Shown here piece after piece: positions 16,042 to 24,849 of a DNA stretch of 57,732 bases (position 1 is the first letter of the stretch; each line of letters begins with the position of its first letter). Below the pieces are notes generated by a model that was not told the DNA's origin, made no database searches, and worked only from the letters and a program-made list of their open reading frames with translations. Both the position numbers and the translations under genes were made by a program. The DNA lies in the NCBI GenBank assembly GCA_017412675.1, contig JAFPWV010000230.1, positions 1-57,732 of the forward strand, given 5' to 3'. Source of the stretch: Clostridia bacterium (GTDB lineage: Bacteria; Bacillota; Clostridia; Oscillospirales; CAG-272).

Positions 16042-17958
16042 TTATCTCTTTTTGCTTGCGATCTCTTCGAGGGCGTCGGCGATGAACTGTTCCGTCGGGA
16101 CCGCGCCCTTGTCCTCGCCGTTTCTCGTGCGGACCGACACCGTGCCGTTCTGACGGTCGCGGTCGCCGACGACGAGCATATACGGCGTCTTCTGGAGCTG
16201 TGCTTCGCGGATCTTGTAGCGCATCGTCTCGTTGCGGTTGTCGAGATGGACGCGGATGCCGGCGGCTTTCAGCTTTTCGGCGACTTCTTCGGCATAGTCG
16301 TTGAAGTCGTTGCCGACCGGGATGACCTCGGCCTGGACCGGGCAGAGCCACAGCGGGAAGTTGCCCATCGTCTCCTCGATGATATACGCCATGAAGCGGT
16401 CGATGGAGCCGAGGATCGCGCGGTGCAGAACGACCGGGGTCTTCTCCGTGCCGTCGCGGTCGACGTAGGTGAGCTGGAACTTCGCCGGGAGGCAGAAGTC
16501 GAGCTGGCAGGTGGAGAGCGTGATCTCATTGCCGACGGACGGCTTCACGTTGACGTCGAGCTTCGGGCCGTAGAACGCCGCTTCGCCGATCTCCTCGGTG
16601 AACTCGATGCCGAGCTCCACGAGGACCTCGCGCAGGGCGGATTCCGCCGCTTCCCACATCGCGTCGTCCGGATGGTATTTGACCTTGTCGGCCGGGTCGC
16701 GGAGAGACAGGACGCAGCGGTAGTCCGTGATCCCGAAGTCGCGGTAGACATCGAAGATCAAATCGCAGACCTTCGAGACCTCGTCCTTGATCTGCTCGGG
16801 CGTGACGAAGAGGTGCGCGTCGTTCTGGCAGAAGTGACGCACGCGCTCGATGCCCTTCAGGGTGCCGGACGCCTCATAGCGGAAGTCGTGCGCGATCTCG
16901 CCGATGCGGATCGGAAGGTTGCGGTACGAATGGGACTGGTTCTTGTAGATCATCATGTGATGCGGGCAGTTCATCGGACGGAGGACATAAGTCTCCTCGT
17001 CCACCTGCATCGCCGGGAACATGTTTTCCTTGTAGTGATCCCAGTGGCCGGAGGTCTTGTAGAGCTGGACCGTGCCGACGCAGGGGGTCAGGACATGCTG
17101 ATAGCCGAGCTTCTCTTCCTTCTCACGGATATACTTTTCGAGCTCGTGCCAGATGATCGTGCCGCGGGGGAGGAACATCGGCATCCCGCGCCCGACGAGG
17201 TCGTCGGACATGAAGAGCTGGAGATCCTTGCCGATCTTGCGGTGGTCGCGCTTCTTCGCCTCTTCGAGCTTCTGGAGGTGCGCTTCAAGGTCGTCCTTCT
17301 TCGGGTAAGCCGTGCCATAGACGCGCTGGAGGGTCTGGCGGCTCGAATCCCCGCGCCAGTAAGCGGCGTTGCAGGCGAGGAGCTTGAAGGCCTTGACCGC
17401 GCCGGTCGAGAAGAGGTGCGGGCCCGCGCAGAGATCGGTGAATTCACCCATCCGGTAGAAGGAGATCTCGGCGTCCGCGGGCAGATCGTTGATGAGCTCG
17501 ACCTTGTAGGGCTCGTCCTTCATCAGCTCGAGCGCTTGTGCACGGGGCAGGACGAATTTTTCGAGCTTCTGGTTTTCCTTCACGATCTTCTTCATCTCCG
17601 CCTCGAGCTTTTCGAGGATGTCGGGCGTGAAGTTCACGGGGGAATCGAAGTCGTAGTAGAAGCCGTCGTCGATGGCCGGGCCGATGGTCAGCTTCGTCTC
17701 GGGATAGAGGCGCTTCACGGCTTCGGCGAGGATGTGGGAGGCGGTGTGGCGGAAGGTCTTCGCACCGTCGGGATCGTCGAAGGTCAGAAGCTCGACATCC
17801 GCGTCCGCGCTGAGCGGGGTGGTGAGGTCGGCGACCTTGCCGTTGACGCGGGAGACGATCACGTCGCGGGAGATGAGTTCGGCATCGCGCGCGGCGTCGT
17901 ACACCGTCACGGGGGCGTCGAAGGAGAGCGTCTTGTCGTTGAATCGTACGGTAAACAT
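16042..17958 (-). CDS. thrS: Threonyl-tRNA synthetase
   Basis: The 638-residue class II synthetase charges tRNA-Thr. Domains run in order: TGS (1-60), second additional editing domain with HTASHILAEAVK (near 71), catalytic core with motif 2 (RYEASGTLKGIERVRHFCQNDAH) and motif 3 (HRAILGSIDRFMAYIIEE), and the C-terminal anticodon-binding domain (VQAEVIPVG onward). Full length and in frame. A T-box leader precedes it, so its expression should rise when tRNA-Thr is uncharged. Confidence 0.97.
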   Translation of the reverse strand: MFTVRFNDKTLSFDAPVTVYDAARDAELISRDVIVSRVNGKVADLTTPLSADADVELLTFDDPDGAKTFRHTASHILAEAVKRLYPETKLTIGPAIDDGFYYDFDSPVNFTPDILEKLEAEMKKIVKENQKLEKFVLPRAQALELMKDEPYKVELINDLPADAEISFYRMGEFTDLCAGPHLFSTGAVKAFKLLACNAAYWRGDSSRQTLQRVYGTAYPKKDDLEAHLQKLEEAKKRDHRKIGKDLQLFMSDDLVGRGMPMFLPRGTIIWHELEKYIREKEEKLGYQHVLTPCVGTVQLYKTSGHWDHYKENMFPAMQVDEETYVLRPMNCPHHMMIYKNQSHSYRNLPIRIGEIAHDFRYEASGTLKGIERVRHFCQNDAHLFVTPEQIKDEVSKVCDLIFDVYRDFGITDYRCVLSLRDPADKVKYHPDDAMWEAAESALREVLVELGIEFTEEIGEAAFYGPKLDVNVKPSVGNEITLSTCQLDFCLPAKFQLTYVDRDGTEKTPVVLHRAILGSIDRFMAYIIEETMGNFPLWLCPVQAEVIPVGNDFNDYAEEVAEKLKAAGIRVHLDNRNETMRYKIREAQLQKTPYMLVVGDRDRQNGTVSVRTRNGEDKGAVPTEQFIADALEEIASKKR

Positions 17959-17999
17959 GATGGGATCCTCCTCTTCGGAGAGAGTTGGGGCGTGCCGGA

Positions 18000-18196
18000 A
18001 AACAAAAAATCCCGGGCAGCCTCACGACTGTTCGGGGTGCGACATGGCCGCACGGTTCCACCCGAGCTTTTCACTCATTTAAATAATATAAAGCCGTTTT
18101 ATTCGGCAGGGCGGTACCCGTCCACTTCCGCGGAAACGTTTTCAGCACCCGTTTCTCTCTGTGCGCGGCGCATTGGACAGACATATCCCATGCGGA
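18000..18196 (-). promoter_or_regulatory. T-box leader (threonine) of thrS
   Basis: On the minus strand the T-box core GGGTGGAACCGTGCGG is present. TCGGG/CCCGA and GTGCG/CGCAC stems flank the 7-base bulge TGGAACC (18054-18060) that pairs with the tRNA acceptor end. The competing terminator runs from CCCGAACAG to CTGCCCGGG and is followed by six Ts (18003-18036). A stem I-like region lies upstream, and GGGTACCGCC in it offers ACC as a threonine specifier codon. The specifier assignment is inferred from position and from the downstream gene. Confidence 0.9.
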
Positions 18197-18197
18197 T

Positions 18198-18226
18198 ATT
18201 ATACCTCTCGGCAGCGCACTTGTCAA
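18198..18226 (-). promoter_or_regulatory. Promoter of the T-box-thrS transcript
   Basis: On the minus strand the -35 TTGACA (18221-18226) and the -10 TATAAT (18198-18203) are separated by 17 bases. Confidence 0.8.
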
Positions 18227-18310
18227 GCATGAATTCTGCACAAAGAAAGCGTTTTTTTCCGTGTCCGTTCCGGGAAAAGGCACTTTTTTAAAGATTTTTA
18301 AGAAAAAGCC

Positions 18311-18339
18311 TTGACATCCGAGGCCCGATCTGCTATAAT
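18311..18339 (+). promoter_or_regulatory. Promoter of tRNA-Gln
   Basis: The -35 TTGACA (18311-18316) and the -10 TATAAT (18334-18339) are separated by 17 bases, 45 bases before the tRNA. Confidence 0.8.
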
Positions 18340-18383
18340 ATCCCCCGTCAGAGCAAGCGAGTCCCTCATAGGTCGCTGCGGAT

Positions 18384-18454
18384 AGCGGTATTGTGTAAAG
18401 GTAGCACAGCAGACTCTGACTCTGTATGTCGGGGTTCGAATCCCTGTACCGCTG
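18384..18454 (+). tRNA. tRNA-Gln (anticodon CTG)
   Basis: The acceptor stem AGCGGTA/TACCGCT is perfect. The D arm is GTGT/GCAC, and the anticodon arm is GCAGA/TCTGT with loop CTCTGAC, which gives anticodon CTG reading CAG. The T arm CGGGG-TTCGAAT-CCCTG and a G discriminator complete it. CCA is not encoded. The hairpin GGCAGAT/ATCTGCC with a T run (18457-18484) terminates it. Confidence 0.93.
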
Positions 18455-18456
18455 TA

Positions 18457-18484
18457 AGGCAGATTTCCTGATCTGCCTTTTTTC
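18457..18484 (+). terminator. Terminator after tRNA-Gln
   Basis: AAGGCAGAT and ATCTGCCTT pair around TTCCTG and are followed by six Ts. It lies just upstream of the RBS of the next gene, so some readthrough may feed that gene. Confidence 0.8.
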
Positions 18485-18505
18485 TTTGTTTTCGGAGGCA
18501 TGACG

Positions 18506-19906
18506 ATGCGCCTGTATGATTTTCTCACCGATGCCGGTGCGCACGGACGGATCCCCTATTCCATGCCGGGGCATCTGCACGACGCGGATCGGTTCGACTG
18601 GCTCGGAGGCTTGGCGCCGATCGATTTCACGGAGATCGACGGTCTCGACGACCTGCACGCGCCCGAAGGGATCCTCCTCGAAGCGATGCATCGGGCGGCG
18701 GAGCGGTACGGGGCAGCGCGGACGTTCTTCCTCGTCGGCGGCTCGACCGTCGGGATCCTCGCCTCCGTCACGGCGGTGTGCCGGGCGTCGAAGAAGGAAC
18801 ACCCTTCCCTTTTGGTTGCCCGCAACTGCCACAAATCGGTCTATCACGCCGCGCTGATCAACCGGGCCGAGCTGCGGTTTATTCAGCCGGACGCGCATCC
18901 CCTCGGGTTCTGTCTCGACGTGAAGCCTGAGGCGATCGAGAAGGCGCTGTCCGACGGCGCGCTGCCCGACGGCGTGGTCCTGACTTCCCCGACGTATGAC
19001 GGCGTTGTGAGCGATGTTGCCGGGATCGCCGAGGTCTGTCACCGGGCCGGTGTCCCGCTGATCGTCGACGCGGCGCACGGTGCGCACCTCGGATTCCTCG
19101 ATCCCGCCGTTCCCTCTCCGGTGTCCTGCGGCGCTGACTGGACGGTCATGAGCCTGCACAAGACCATGCCCTCGCTCACGCAGACGGGACTGCTGCACGT
19201 TCGGGGCCCGCTTGCCGATCCGGCGCTCGCCGAAGAATGCCTCGGATGCTTTGAGACGTCGAGCCCGTCCTATCCGCTCATGGCGTCGATCGACGGATGT
19301 ATCGACGCGATGGAGGATCCCGCCCTCTTCACGAACTGGCGCGAGAGGATCCGTGAACTCCGCGCGGCGTCTGAGGATCTGTTCGTCCGGCCGTCCGGCG
19401 TCTTCGCGTTTGATGAAAGCAAGCTGCTCCTCGCCGTCGGCGGGATGAGCGGACCGGAGGCTGCGGCGGTCCTGCGGGAAGAATACAACATCGAGCCGGA
19501 AATGATCTCGCCGCGGTACATCCTCCTGATGACGGGCGCGGGGATCGGACAGCGGCACGTCGACGCGCTCCTGCCCTTCCTCGCACGCTTCCGCAGCCGG
19601 GGCGTCCCTCATGAACGGCGCTCCGTCAAGCCGAACGCGCTCCCGCCGTCCCGGATGCGCATGGATCAGGCGATCCGACGGGAAACGGAGGAAATCCGGC
19701 TCGAAGAAGCCGAAGGGCGGATCGCGGCGACGGTTCTGACGGTCTATCCGCCGGGGATCCCGCTCGTCGTGCCGGGCGAGGAAATCAGCCGCGCGGTGAT
19801 CGACGCGGTCCGGGAGAATCCCGCGGGCGGCGGACGGGTCCTGACCTCGCGCGGAACGTTTGACGGAACGGTGACGGTCTGTTCGGAGACGGAGGAGACG
19901 AGATGA
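18506..19906 (+). CDS. Orn/Lys/Arg decarboxylase-type PLP-dependent enzyme
   Basis: The 466-residue protein belongs to the fold-type I family of basic amino acid decarboxylases (SpeA/CadA/Tdc-like). IPYSMPGHL marks the N-terminus and DAAHGAHLGF holds the PLP aspartate. SLHKTMPSLTQTGLLHV (near 212) holds the PLP lysine, and a C-terminal domain contains YPPGIPLVVPGE. It lacks the N-terminal wing domain of inducible decarboxylases. It probably makes a polyamine from arginine, lysine or ornithine. ATG 18506 is chosen over 18500 because GGAGG at 18494-18498 would leave only one base to the earlier ATG. It is coupled to the next gene by ATGA. Confidence 0.88.
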   Translation: MRLYDFLTDAGAHGRIPYSMPGHLHDADRFDWLGGLAPIDFTEIDGLDDLHAPEGILLEAMHRAAERYGAARTFFLVGGSTVGILASVTAVCRASKKEHPSLLVARNCHKSVYHAALINRAELRFIQPDAHPLGFCLDVKPEAIEKALSDGALPDGVVLTSPTYDGVVSDVAGIAEVCHRAGVPLIVDAAHGAHLGFLDPAVPSPVSCGADWTVMSLHKTMPSLTQTGLLHVRGPLADPALAEECLGCFETSSPSYPLMASIDGCIDAMEDPALFTNWRERIRELRAASEDLFVRPSGVFAFDESKLLLAVGGMSGPEAAAVLREEYNIEPEMISPRYILLMTGAGIGQRHVDALLPFLARFRSRGVPHERRSVKPNALPPSRMRMDQAIRRETEEIRLEEAEGRIAATVLTVYPPGIPLVVPGEEISRAVIDAVRENPAGGGRVLTSRGTFDGTVTVCSETEETR

Positions 19907-20298
19907 AAAAGAAGACGAAGAAAGCGATGAAGCCGTCCCTCGACGCGCTCACGGCGGAGGCGGTGCGGGCATCGGTCCTCGACGAGAGCGGGCGGGACAA
20001 GGCCGAAGCGAAGTCCGAGGGGGACGCGCTCCTCGACGCCGTGTGGACCCTGTACAACCCCTGCGGGATCGAAGGGCGGGCGGAGAAATTCGAGACGGTT
20101 GTCCGGACTGAATCGAAAAAAGAGCGCGGGATGCCGCCCGTACCGCCGCGGAAAAAGTTCTTTACGGCGCACGCCCACCCGGATGAACCGCTCGACGTCT
20201 CCCCGGAGGATATCCTCGAATACCATGCGCTCGATCTCGAACACGGCGCGGGGATCCACTACCTCGTGGACGGATTCAAGATCAAGAAAATCGAATGA
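19903..20298 (+). CDS. Hypothetical protein coupled to the decarboxylase
   Basis: The 131-residue, very charged protein has a lysine-rich start (MKKKTKKAMK) and no membrane segment. Its C-terminal half (FTAHAHPDEPLDVSPEDILEYHALDLEHG) may be a small folded domain. I do not recognise a family. It overlaps the decarboxylase gene by four bases and is followed by a terminator, so it is co-expressed with the decarboxylase and may assist or regulate it. Confidence 0.65.
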   Translation: MKKKTKKAMKPSLDALTAEAVRASVLDESGRDKAEAKSEGDALLDAVWTLYNPCGIEGRAEKFETVVRTESKKERGMPPVPPRKKFFTAHAHPDEPLDVSPEDILEYHALDLEHGAGIHYLVDGFKIKKIE

Positions 20299-20305
20299 AC
20301 ATGAG

Positions 20306-20340
20306 AAGAGCTGCCCTTGTGAGACAGCTCTTTCTGTTTG
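20306..20340. terminator. Terminator between the hypothetical gene and the Gfo/Idh operon
   Basis: AAGAGCTG and CAGCTCTTT form an 8-bp stem followed by a T-rich stretch, between convergent genes. Confidence 0.7.
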
Positions 20341-20356
20341 ATCTGCGGTTTTCCGA

Positions 20357-21460
20357 TCAGTCGAGGATGCCGTGTTCCATGTTCGGATTCATCTGCGGCT
20401 GACGCTCGAAGCGGGATTCGATCGGGACTTCGTGTCCTTCTCTGCCGGACTTCGCAAAGCCCTCCATGATCTCGAGGACGTGGAAGGTCTGGTTGCAGTT
20501 GGCGCGGAACGGACGTCCGGTCTGGAGCGCCTTTGCCATATCGGCAAGACCGAGCGCACGGCTGTTGTCCGGATAGTCGAACATGAGATCGATGTCCTTC
20601 ATGCCTTCGCCGGGCTTGAAGAGCTTAACCGGGCCGCCGAAGCCATTCGGGTCGGGGACGTAGAGCGTGCCCTCGGAGCCGTAGACCTCGAGGCGGGCCT
20701 GTCCGGGATAGAAGACGTCGAAGGTCGTGTAGAGCGTACCGATCGCGCCGTTCACGAAGCGCATGTTGCCGGCGTACAGGGTGGGCACGTCGACCTTGAT
20801 GATCTCGCCGTTGTGCGGCTGGCTGGTGATGAGACGCTCCGGGAAGGTGGTGCGGGTCATCGCGGAGACCGCCTCCACGTTGCCGACGAGGTTGACGAGC
20901 GCGGTGAGGTAGTACGGGCCCATATCGAACATGGGGCCGCCGCCGTACTTGTAGTAGAATTCCGGATCCGGATGCCAGGTCTCGTGGCCGTGGCAGATCA
21001 TGAAGCCCGCGCAGCCGACGAGGTCGCCGATCACGCCGTCGTCGATGAGCTTGCGGCAGGTCTGGATGCCCGCGCCGAGGAAGGTATCCGGAGCGCCGCC
21101 GAGCATCAGGCCCTTTTCCTTCGCAAGCGCCATGATCTCCTTGCCCTCTTCGAGAGAAGCGGCGAGCGGCTTTTCGGAATAGACGTGCTTACCCGCTTTG
21201 AGCGCCGCCATCGTCACGCCGTAGTGCTCATAGGGGCGGGTGATGTTGAGGACGATGTCGACCTCGGGATCCGCGAAGAGCTCGTACATATCCTTGTAGA
21301 GCTTCGGGATGTTGTAGTTCTTCACCGCGCGCTCCGCTCTCTCGGGGATGAGGTCGCAGACGCCGATGATCTCGATTTCCTTGAATCTCTTGGTGATGTT
21401 CTCGAGGTAGATGCCGCTGATCGCGCCGCATCCCACGAAACCAATCTTGACAGTTGCCAT
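20357..21460 (-). CDS. Gfo/Idh/MocA family oxidoreductase
   Basis: The 367-residue protein has an N-terminal Rossmann fold (IGFVGCGAISGIYLENI) and the family motif EKPLAAS (near residue 95) with the catalytic-region lysine. The C-terminal alpha/beta domain has YKYGGGPMFDMGPYYL, which carries the usual DxGxYY-type substrate loop. Such enzymes oxidise or reduce sugars and inositols with NAD(P). It is the last gene of the leftward operon that starts at 28408, directly after ThuA. ThuA and Gfo/Idh pairs are common in sugar catabolism loci. The substrate is unknown. Confidence 0.9.
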   Translation of the reverse strand: MATVKIGFVGCGAISGIYLENITKRFKEIEIIGVCDLIPERAERAVKNYNIPKLYKDMYELFADPEVDIVLNITRPYEHYGVTMAALKAGKHVYSEKPLAASLEEGKEIMALAKEKGLMLGGAPDTFLGAGIQTCRKLIDDGVIGDLVGCAGFMICHGHETWHPDPEFYYKYGGGPMFDMGPYYLTALVNLVGNVEAVSAMTRTTFPERLITSQPHNGEIIKVDVPTLYAGNMRFVNGAIGTLYTTFDVFYPGQARLEVYGSEGTLYVPDPNGFGGPVKLFKPGEGMKDIDLMFDYPDNSRALGLADMAKALQTGRPFRANCNQTFHVLEIMEGFAKSGREGHEVPIESRFERQPQMNPNMEHGILD

Positions 21461-21476
21461 GATTTCCTCCCGTTGT

Positions 21477-22199
21477 TTAATACATCTTCGCGTTGTTGAG
21501 GAAGCGGTCGGGGGTGAGTCCCTTGTCGAGGACGACCTGACGTCCCTCCGCTGCCCAGAGCATGCCGCGCTTCATCATGATCTCCGCGTTCGGAGACTTG
21601 TCGAAAACGTCGTCGTGATGGCCGAGGGAGGTGTAGAACACGCGGCCGAGCCCCCAGAACTTGGTCCACGCGACGGGCATGTCGACGGGCTTGTTCGAGG
21701 CGTGGTAGTAGGTCACCAGCGGGAAACGCGTGGTCGCAAGCACCTCGATGGAGGGGTCCACATGGAGGTAGTAGTGCTCGGAGCAGACCTTGAAGTCCTC
21801 GAGCCCTTCCACGATGGGAGAGGAGCCGTGGCGGATGTTGACGGTGTATTCGATGCCGTCGCCGCCCGGATGGCTGACCCACTGGCCGCCGGTCATGAAC
21901 TGCCACTCCGTGTCCTGACGGAAGGAGTCGCACATGCCGCCGTGACATCCGGCGAGACCGACGCCCGCGCCGACTGCCTGTGCGATGGAACGGGAGCATT
22001 CCCACGGGATCGAGCCCATGGTCCAGCAGGAGACGAGCAGGTGGTATTCGAGCAGCTTTTCCGTGTCCTTCAGGCAGTCGAGGGTGTCGGAGATCTCGGT
22101 CTCGTACCCCTCTTCTTCCATGAGGCGGGCGAACCGCTTCGAGGTCAGCTGCGGCTCATGGCCGTCCCAGCCGCCCTGGAAAATCAGAACTTTTCTCAT
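21477..22199 (-). CDS. ThuA domain-containing protein
   Basis: The 240-residue protein has the glutamine amidotransferase-like ThuA fold: KVLIFQGGWDGHEP at the start, AGVGLAGCHGGMCDSF in the middle (the elbow cysteine region), and GRVFYTSLGHHDDVF near the end. ThuA is linked to trehalose and other disaccharide utilisation, with 3-keto sugar chemistry suggested for the pathway. Here it precedes a Gfo/Idh oxidoreductase by 16 bases, which fits oxidised-sugar metabolism. Confidence 0.9.
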   Translation of the reverse strand: MRKVLIFQGGWDGHEPQLTSKRFARLMEEEGYETEISDTLDCLKDTEKLLEYHLLVSCWTMGSIPWECSRSIAQAVGAGVGLAGCHGGMCDSFRQDTEWQFMTGGQWVSHPGGDGIEYTVNIRHGSSPIVEGLEDFKVCSEHYYLHVDPSIEVLATTRFPLVTYYHASNKPVDMPVAWTKFWGLGRVFYTSLGHHDDVFDKSPNAEIMMKRGMLWAAEGRQVVLDKGLTPDRFLNNAKMY

Positions 22200-22219
22200 T
22201 TGTTTTCCTCCGTTTCGGA

Positions 22220-22423
22220 TTATTTGAATCTTTGGAATATGCGGACCCCCACGCAGGGGATGAGAACAAACCAGCAGACTGCCTCGGCGTATGCGAGCGG
22301 CAGGAGTGTATCCGGGTCCATACGCCCGGCGAAGATTTCAAGGCCCGTGGCAGCAAAGAGGCCAAACAGCACGATAAGGTCGATGACGCAGAGGATTTGG
22401 AAAACGGAGAGCCCTTTCTTCAT
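22220..22423 (-). CDS. Small two-span membrane protein
   Basis: The 67-residue protein has two hydrophobic segments (residues 8-31 and 44-62) joined by a short acidic loop (AGRMDPDTL). No family is recognised. It lies 16 bases after the phosphotransferase gene and 20 bases before ThuA on the same strand, so it is probably part of the operon. AGGGGGAGG is its RBS. Confidence 0.6.
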   Translation of the reverse strand: MKKGLSVFQILCVIDLIVLFGLFAATGLEIFAGRMDPDTLLPLAYAEAVCWFVLIPCVGVRIFQRFK

Positions 22424-22438
22424 GTGCCTCCCCCTTTT

Positions 22439-23323
22439 CTATGCTTCGCGGTACCAGACCGGCACTGGGTTCTTCATGTCGTCGAACCAGCGGAGCACGT
22501 CTGCCGCCTGCCGGGTCATCGTTTGGATCTCGCGCTCGCCGAAGGGCACGGCCCAAAAGATCGACGACAACGTGTTCGAGGCGATGTACAGCGCAAGCAG
22601 CCGCCAGAAGAGCTCCGGGGGCGGAGTGCCGAAGTAGCCGTCGATGCGGCCGCGGGCAAAATGAGGCGAGGCCTGGGCGCACCAGACGATCCGGTTGAAT
22701 TCCTCCCAAGGATCCCCGTAGTCCTCGCGGTTGAAGTCGATGATCGTCAGCTTCGCGGGGTTCCCGTCCGCATCCCGCTCGAACATCATGTTCCCGACGT
22801 GATAGTCGCCGTGCTGCCAGACGTTCGGGCGTCCGCGGAGGTATTTCCGGTTTTCTTCGAGATAGCCGAAGATCGCGCCGTCGCCGTCGATGCGGAGCGG
22901 ACAGTCGAGGTAGCCTTTGATCTTGCGGTCGATCTTCGCGTTGAAGCGGGGCTCCCAGTCCGGCGCGTCGGAGGGTGCGGGGAGGGAGTGGATGACGCGC
23001 AGGATCCGCCCGGCTTGTACACCCGCTTCGTACTGCGCGTCCGGGGAGAGCGTCGGGAGGTGATCCTCGGCGTTCGTCCCGTCGATCCACCGCTGGACGA
23101 CCCAGGTGCCGCCCTCGGGACGCGGACCGAATTCGATCGGCTCGCACATCGGAACGCCCATCGAGGCGAGGCGTCTCTGGCGCTCAAAGGCCGGGCGGTA
23201 GGCTTCGGGATCGGTCCCCGGCATGACGCGGAGCAGATAGACCTCTCCGTCCGCGGTCTCCGTCCGGTATTTTTTGTCCGGGGACCAGCCCTTTTCGATG
23301 AGGGTGAGGCGGGAGAACGTCAT
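22439..23323 (-). CDS. Aminoglycoside phosphotransferase (APH)/choline kinase family protein
   Basis: The 294-residue kinase-like protein has the catalytic loop WQHGDYHVGNMM (near 168) and the metal-binding IIDFNREDYGDP (near 193). Family members phosphorylate small hydroxylated molecules such as aminoglycosides, sugars and choline. Inside a pentose operon, a sugar or metabolite kinase role is more likely than antibiotic resistance. ATG 23323 overlaps the xylB stop as TGATG; a GTG three bases earlier is an alternative. Confidence 0.85.
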   Translation of the reverse strand: MTFSRLTLIEKGWSPDKKYRTETADGEVYLLRVMPGTDPEAYRPAFERQRRLASMGVPMCEPIEFGPRPEGGTWVVQRWIDGTNAEDHLPTLSPDAQYEAGVQAGRILRVIHSLPAPSDAPDWEPRFNAKIDRKIKGYLDCPLRIDGDGAIFGYLEENRKYLRGRPNVWQHGDYHVGNMMFERDADGNPAKLTIIDFNREDYGDPWEEFNRIVWCAQASPHFARGRIDGYFGTPPPELFWRLLALYIASNTLSSIFWAVPFGEREIQTMTRQAADVLRWFDDMKNPVPVWYREA

Positions 23324-24849
23324 CACAGGGCCGCGAGCGCGTCAAAGTCCGCCTTGAGATGCGGATAAAGCGCGTCGTAGATCCCATAGAACTTCGCATA
23401 GGCTTCGGTCCGCGCGGGATCGGGCTCGACGGAATCCTTCGTCTTCACGATCGCGTCGCAGGCGTCCTTGACCGACGGGTAGAGACCCGCGCCGACCATT
23501 GCGAGGATGGCGACGCCGAGGGCCGGGCCTTCGTCAGAGGCAATCCGCGTCACGGGGATGCCGTACACGTCCGCAAGCATCTGCCGCCACAGCGGGCTCT
23601 TGCCGCCGCCGCCGCAGATCTTCATGTCGTCGGGCTTCACGCCCATGCCGTCGAGAACGCCGAGGCAATCCTTCAGCGAATAGGAGACGCCCTCGAGCAC
23701 CGCGCGGATCATGTCGCCGCGGGTGTGCATCCCGGAGAGGCCGATGAAGCCGCCGCGGACCTTCGGATCGAGGTGCGGGGTGCGCTCGCCCATGAGATAG
23801 GGCATGTAGAGGAGGCGGTTCGCGCCGATGGGGGACTCAGCCGCCTCGGCATCCATGATCCGGTAGGGATCGACGCCCTGACGTTCTGCTTCTGCCACCT
23901 CCGGCGCGCAGACGGTGTCCCGGATCCAGCGGAGGGAGAGGCCGGCAGCCTGCGTCACGCCCATGACGTGCCAGGCACCGGGAACCGCGCAGCAGAAGGT
24001 GTGCACGCGGCCCTTCGGATCGATGGTGATGGAATCGGTGTGCGCGAAGACGACGCCGGAGGTGCCGATGGTGGTGAACGCGCGCCCGTCCGAGACGACG
24101 CCGACGCCGACCGCTGCCGCCGCATTGTCCCCCGCGCCGCCGACAACGGGCGTTCCGGGAGCCAGTCCGGTCAGAGCGGACGCTTCGGGGGTCACGGTCC
24201 CGGTGATCTCGGGGGATTCGTAGACCTTGCCGAGGAGGGATTTGTCGATGCCGAGCTTTTCGAGGACCTCGTCGGACCAGTCGCGGCGCGGGACGTCAAG
24301 CAGCTGCATTCCGGAGGCGTCGGAGACCTCGGTCGCGTATTCGCCGGTCAGCATGAGGCGGATGTAGTCCTTCGGGAGGAGGATGTGCGCGCATTTCGCG
24401 TAGATCTCGGGCTCATGCTTTTTCACCCACAGAATCTTCGAGGCGGTGAAGCCCGTCAGTGCGGGGTTGGCGGTGATCGCGATGAGACGGTCGCGCCCGC
24501 CCATGAGCCGCTCGATGTCCTCGCATTCCTCCGCCGTTCTCTGGTCGCACCAGATGATCGACGGGCGCAGGACGTTGTTGTCCCGGTCCAGCATCACGAG
24601 GCCGTGCATCTGGCCGGAGATGCCGACGCCGACGATGGCTTCGGGAGAGACGCCGGACTTCTCGATGACGGTCTTCGTCGTCTTTGCGGAGGCGTTCCAC
24701 CAGTCGAGGGGATCCTGCTCCGCCCAGCCGTTGTGGGGCTGATACAGGGGGTATTCGATCGTCGCCGAAGCGATCACGCCGCCCTTTTCGTCGAAGAGGA
24801 CGGTCTTTGTGCCGGACGTGCCGACATCAATGCCGATTACATATTTCAT
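23323..24849 (-). CDS. xylB: Xylulokinase (FGGY family)
   Basis: Phosphorylates D-xylulose to enter the pentose phosphate pathway. The 508-residue protein starts YVIGIDVGTSGTKTVLFD (ATPase phosphate-1 loop) and contains GISGQMHGLVMLD (sugar-binding), GAGDNAAAAVGVG and ICGGGGKSPLWRQM, all typical of XylB. ATG 24849 overlaps the GH3 stop by four bases; an ATG 21 bases further upstream is less likely. With the GH3 glycosidase it suggests import and use of xylosides. Confidence 0.92.
   Translation of the reverse strand: MKYVIGIDVGTSGTKTVLFDEKGGVIASATIEYPLYQPHNGWAEQDPLDWWNASAKTTKTVIEKSGVSPEAIVGVGISGQMHGLVMLDRDNNVLRPSIIWCDQRTAEECEDIERLMGGRDRLIAITANPALTGFTASKILWVKKHEPEIYAKCAHILLPKDYIRLMLTGEYATEVSDASGMQLLDVPRRDWSDEVLEKLGIDKSLLGKVYESPEITGTVTPEASALTGLAPGTPVVGGAGDNAAAAVGVGVVSDGRAFTTIGTSGVVFAHTDSITIDPKGRVHTFCCAVPGAWHVMGVTQAAGLSLRWIRDTVCAPEVAEAERQGVDPYRIMDAEAAESPIGANRLLYMPYLMGERTPHLDPKVRGGFIGLSGMHTRGDMIRAVLEGVSYSLKDCLGVLDGMGVKPDDMKICGGGGKSPLWRQMLADVYGIPVTRIASDEGPALGVAILAMVGAGLYPSVKDACDAIVKTKDSVEPDPARTEAYAKFYGIYDALYPHLKADFDALAAL

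Noticed and set aside
22439-23323. Antibiotic resistance by the APH-like gene
   Set aside because: It lies inside a sugar operon and the APH fold is shared by many metabolite kinases; nothing indicates an aminoglycoside substrate.
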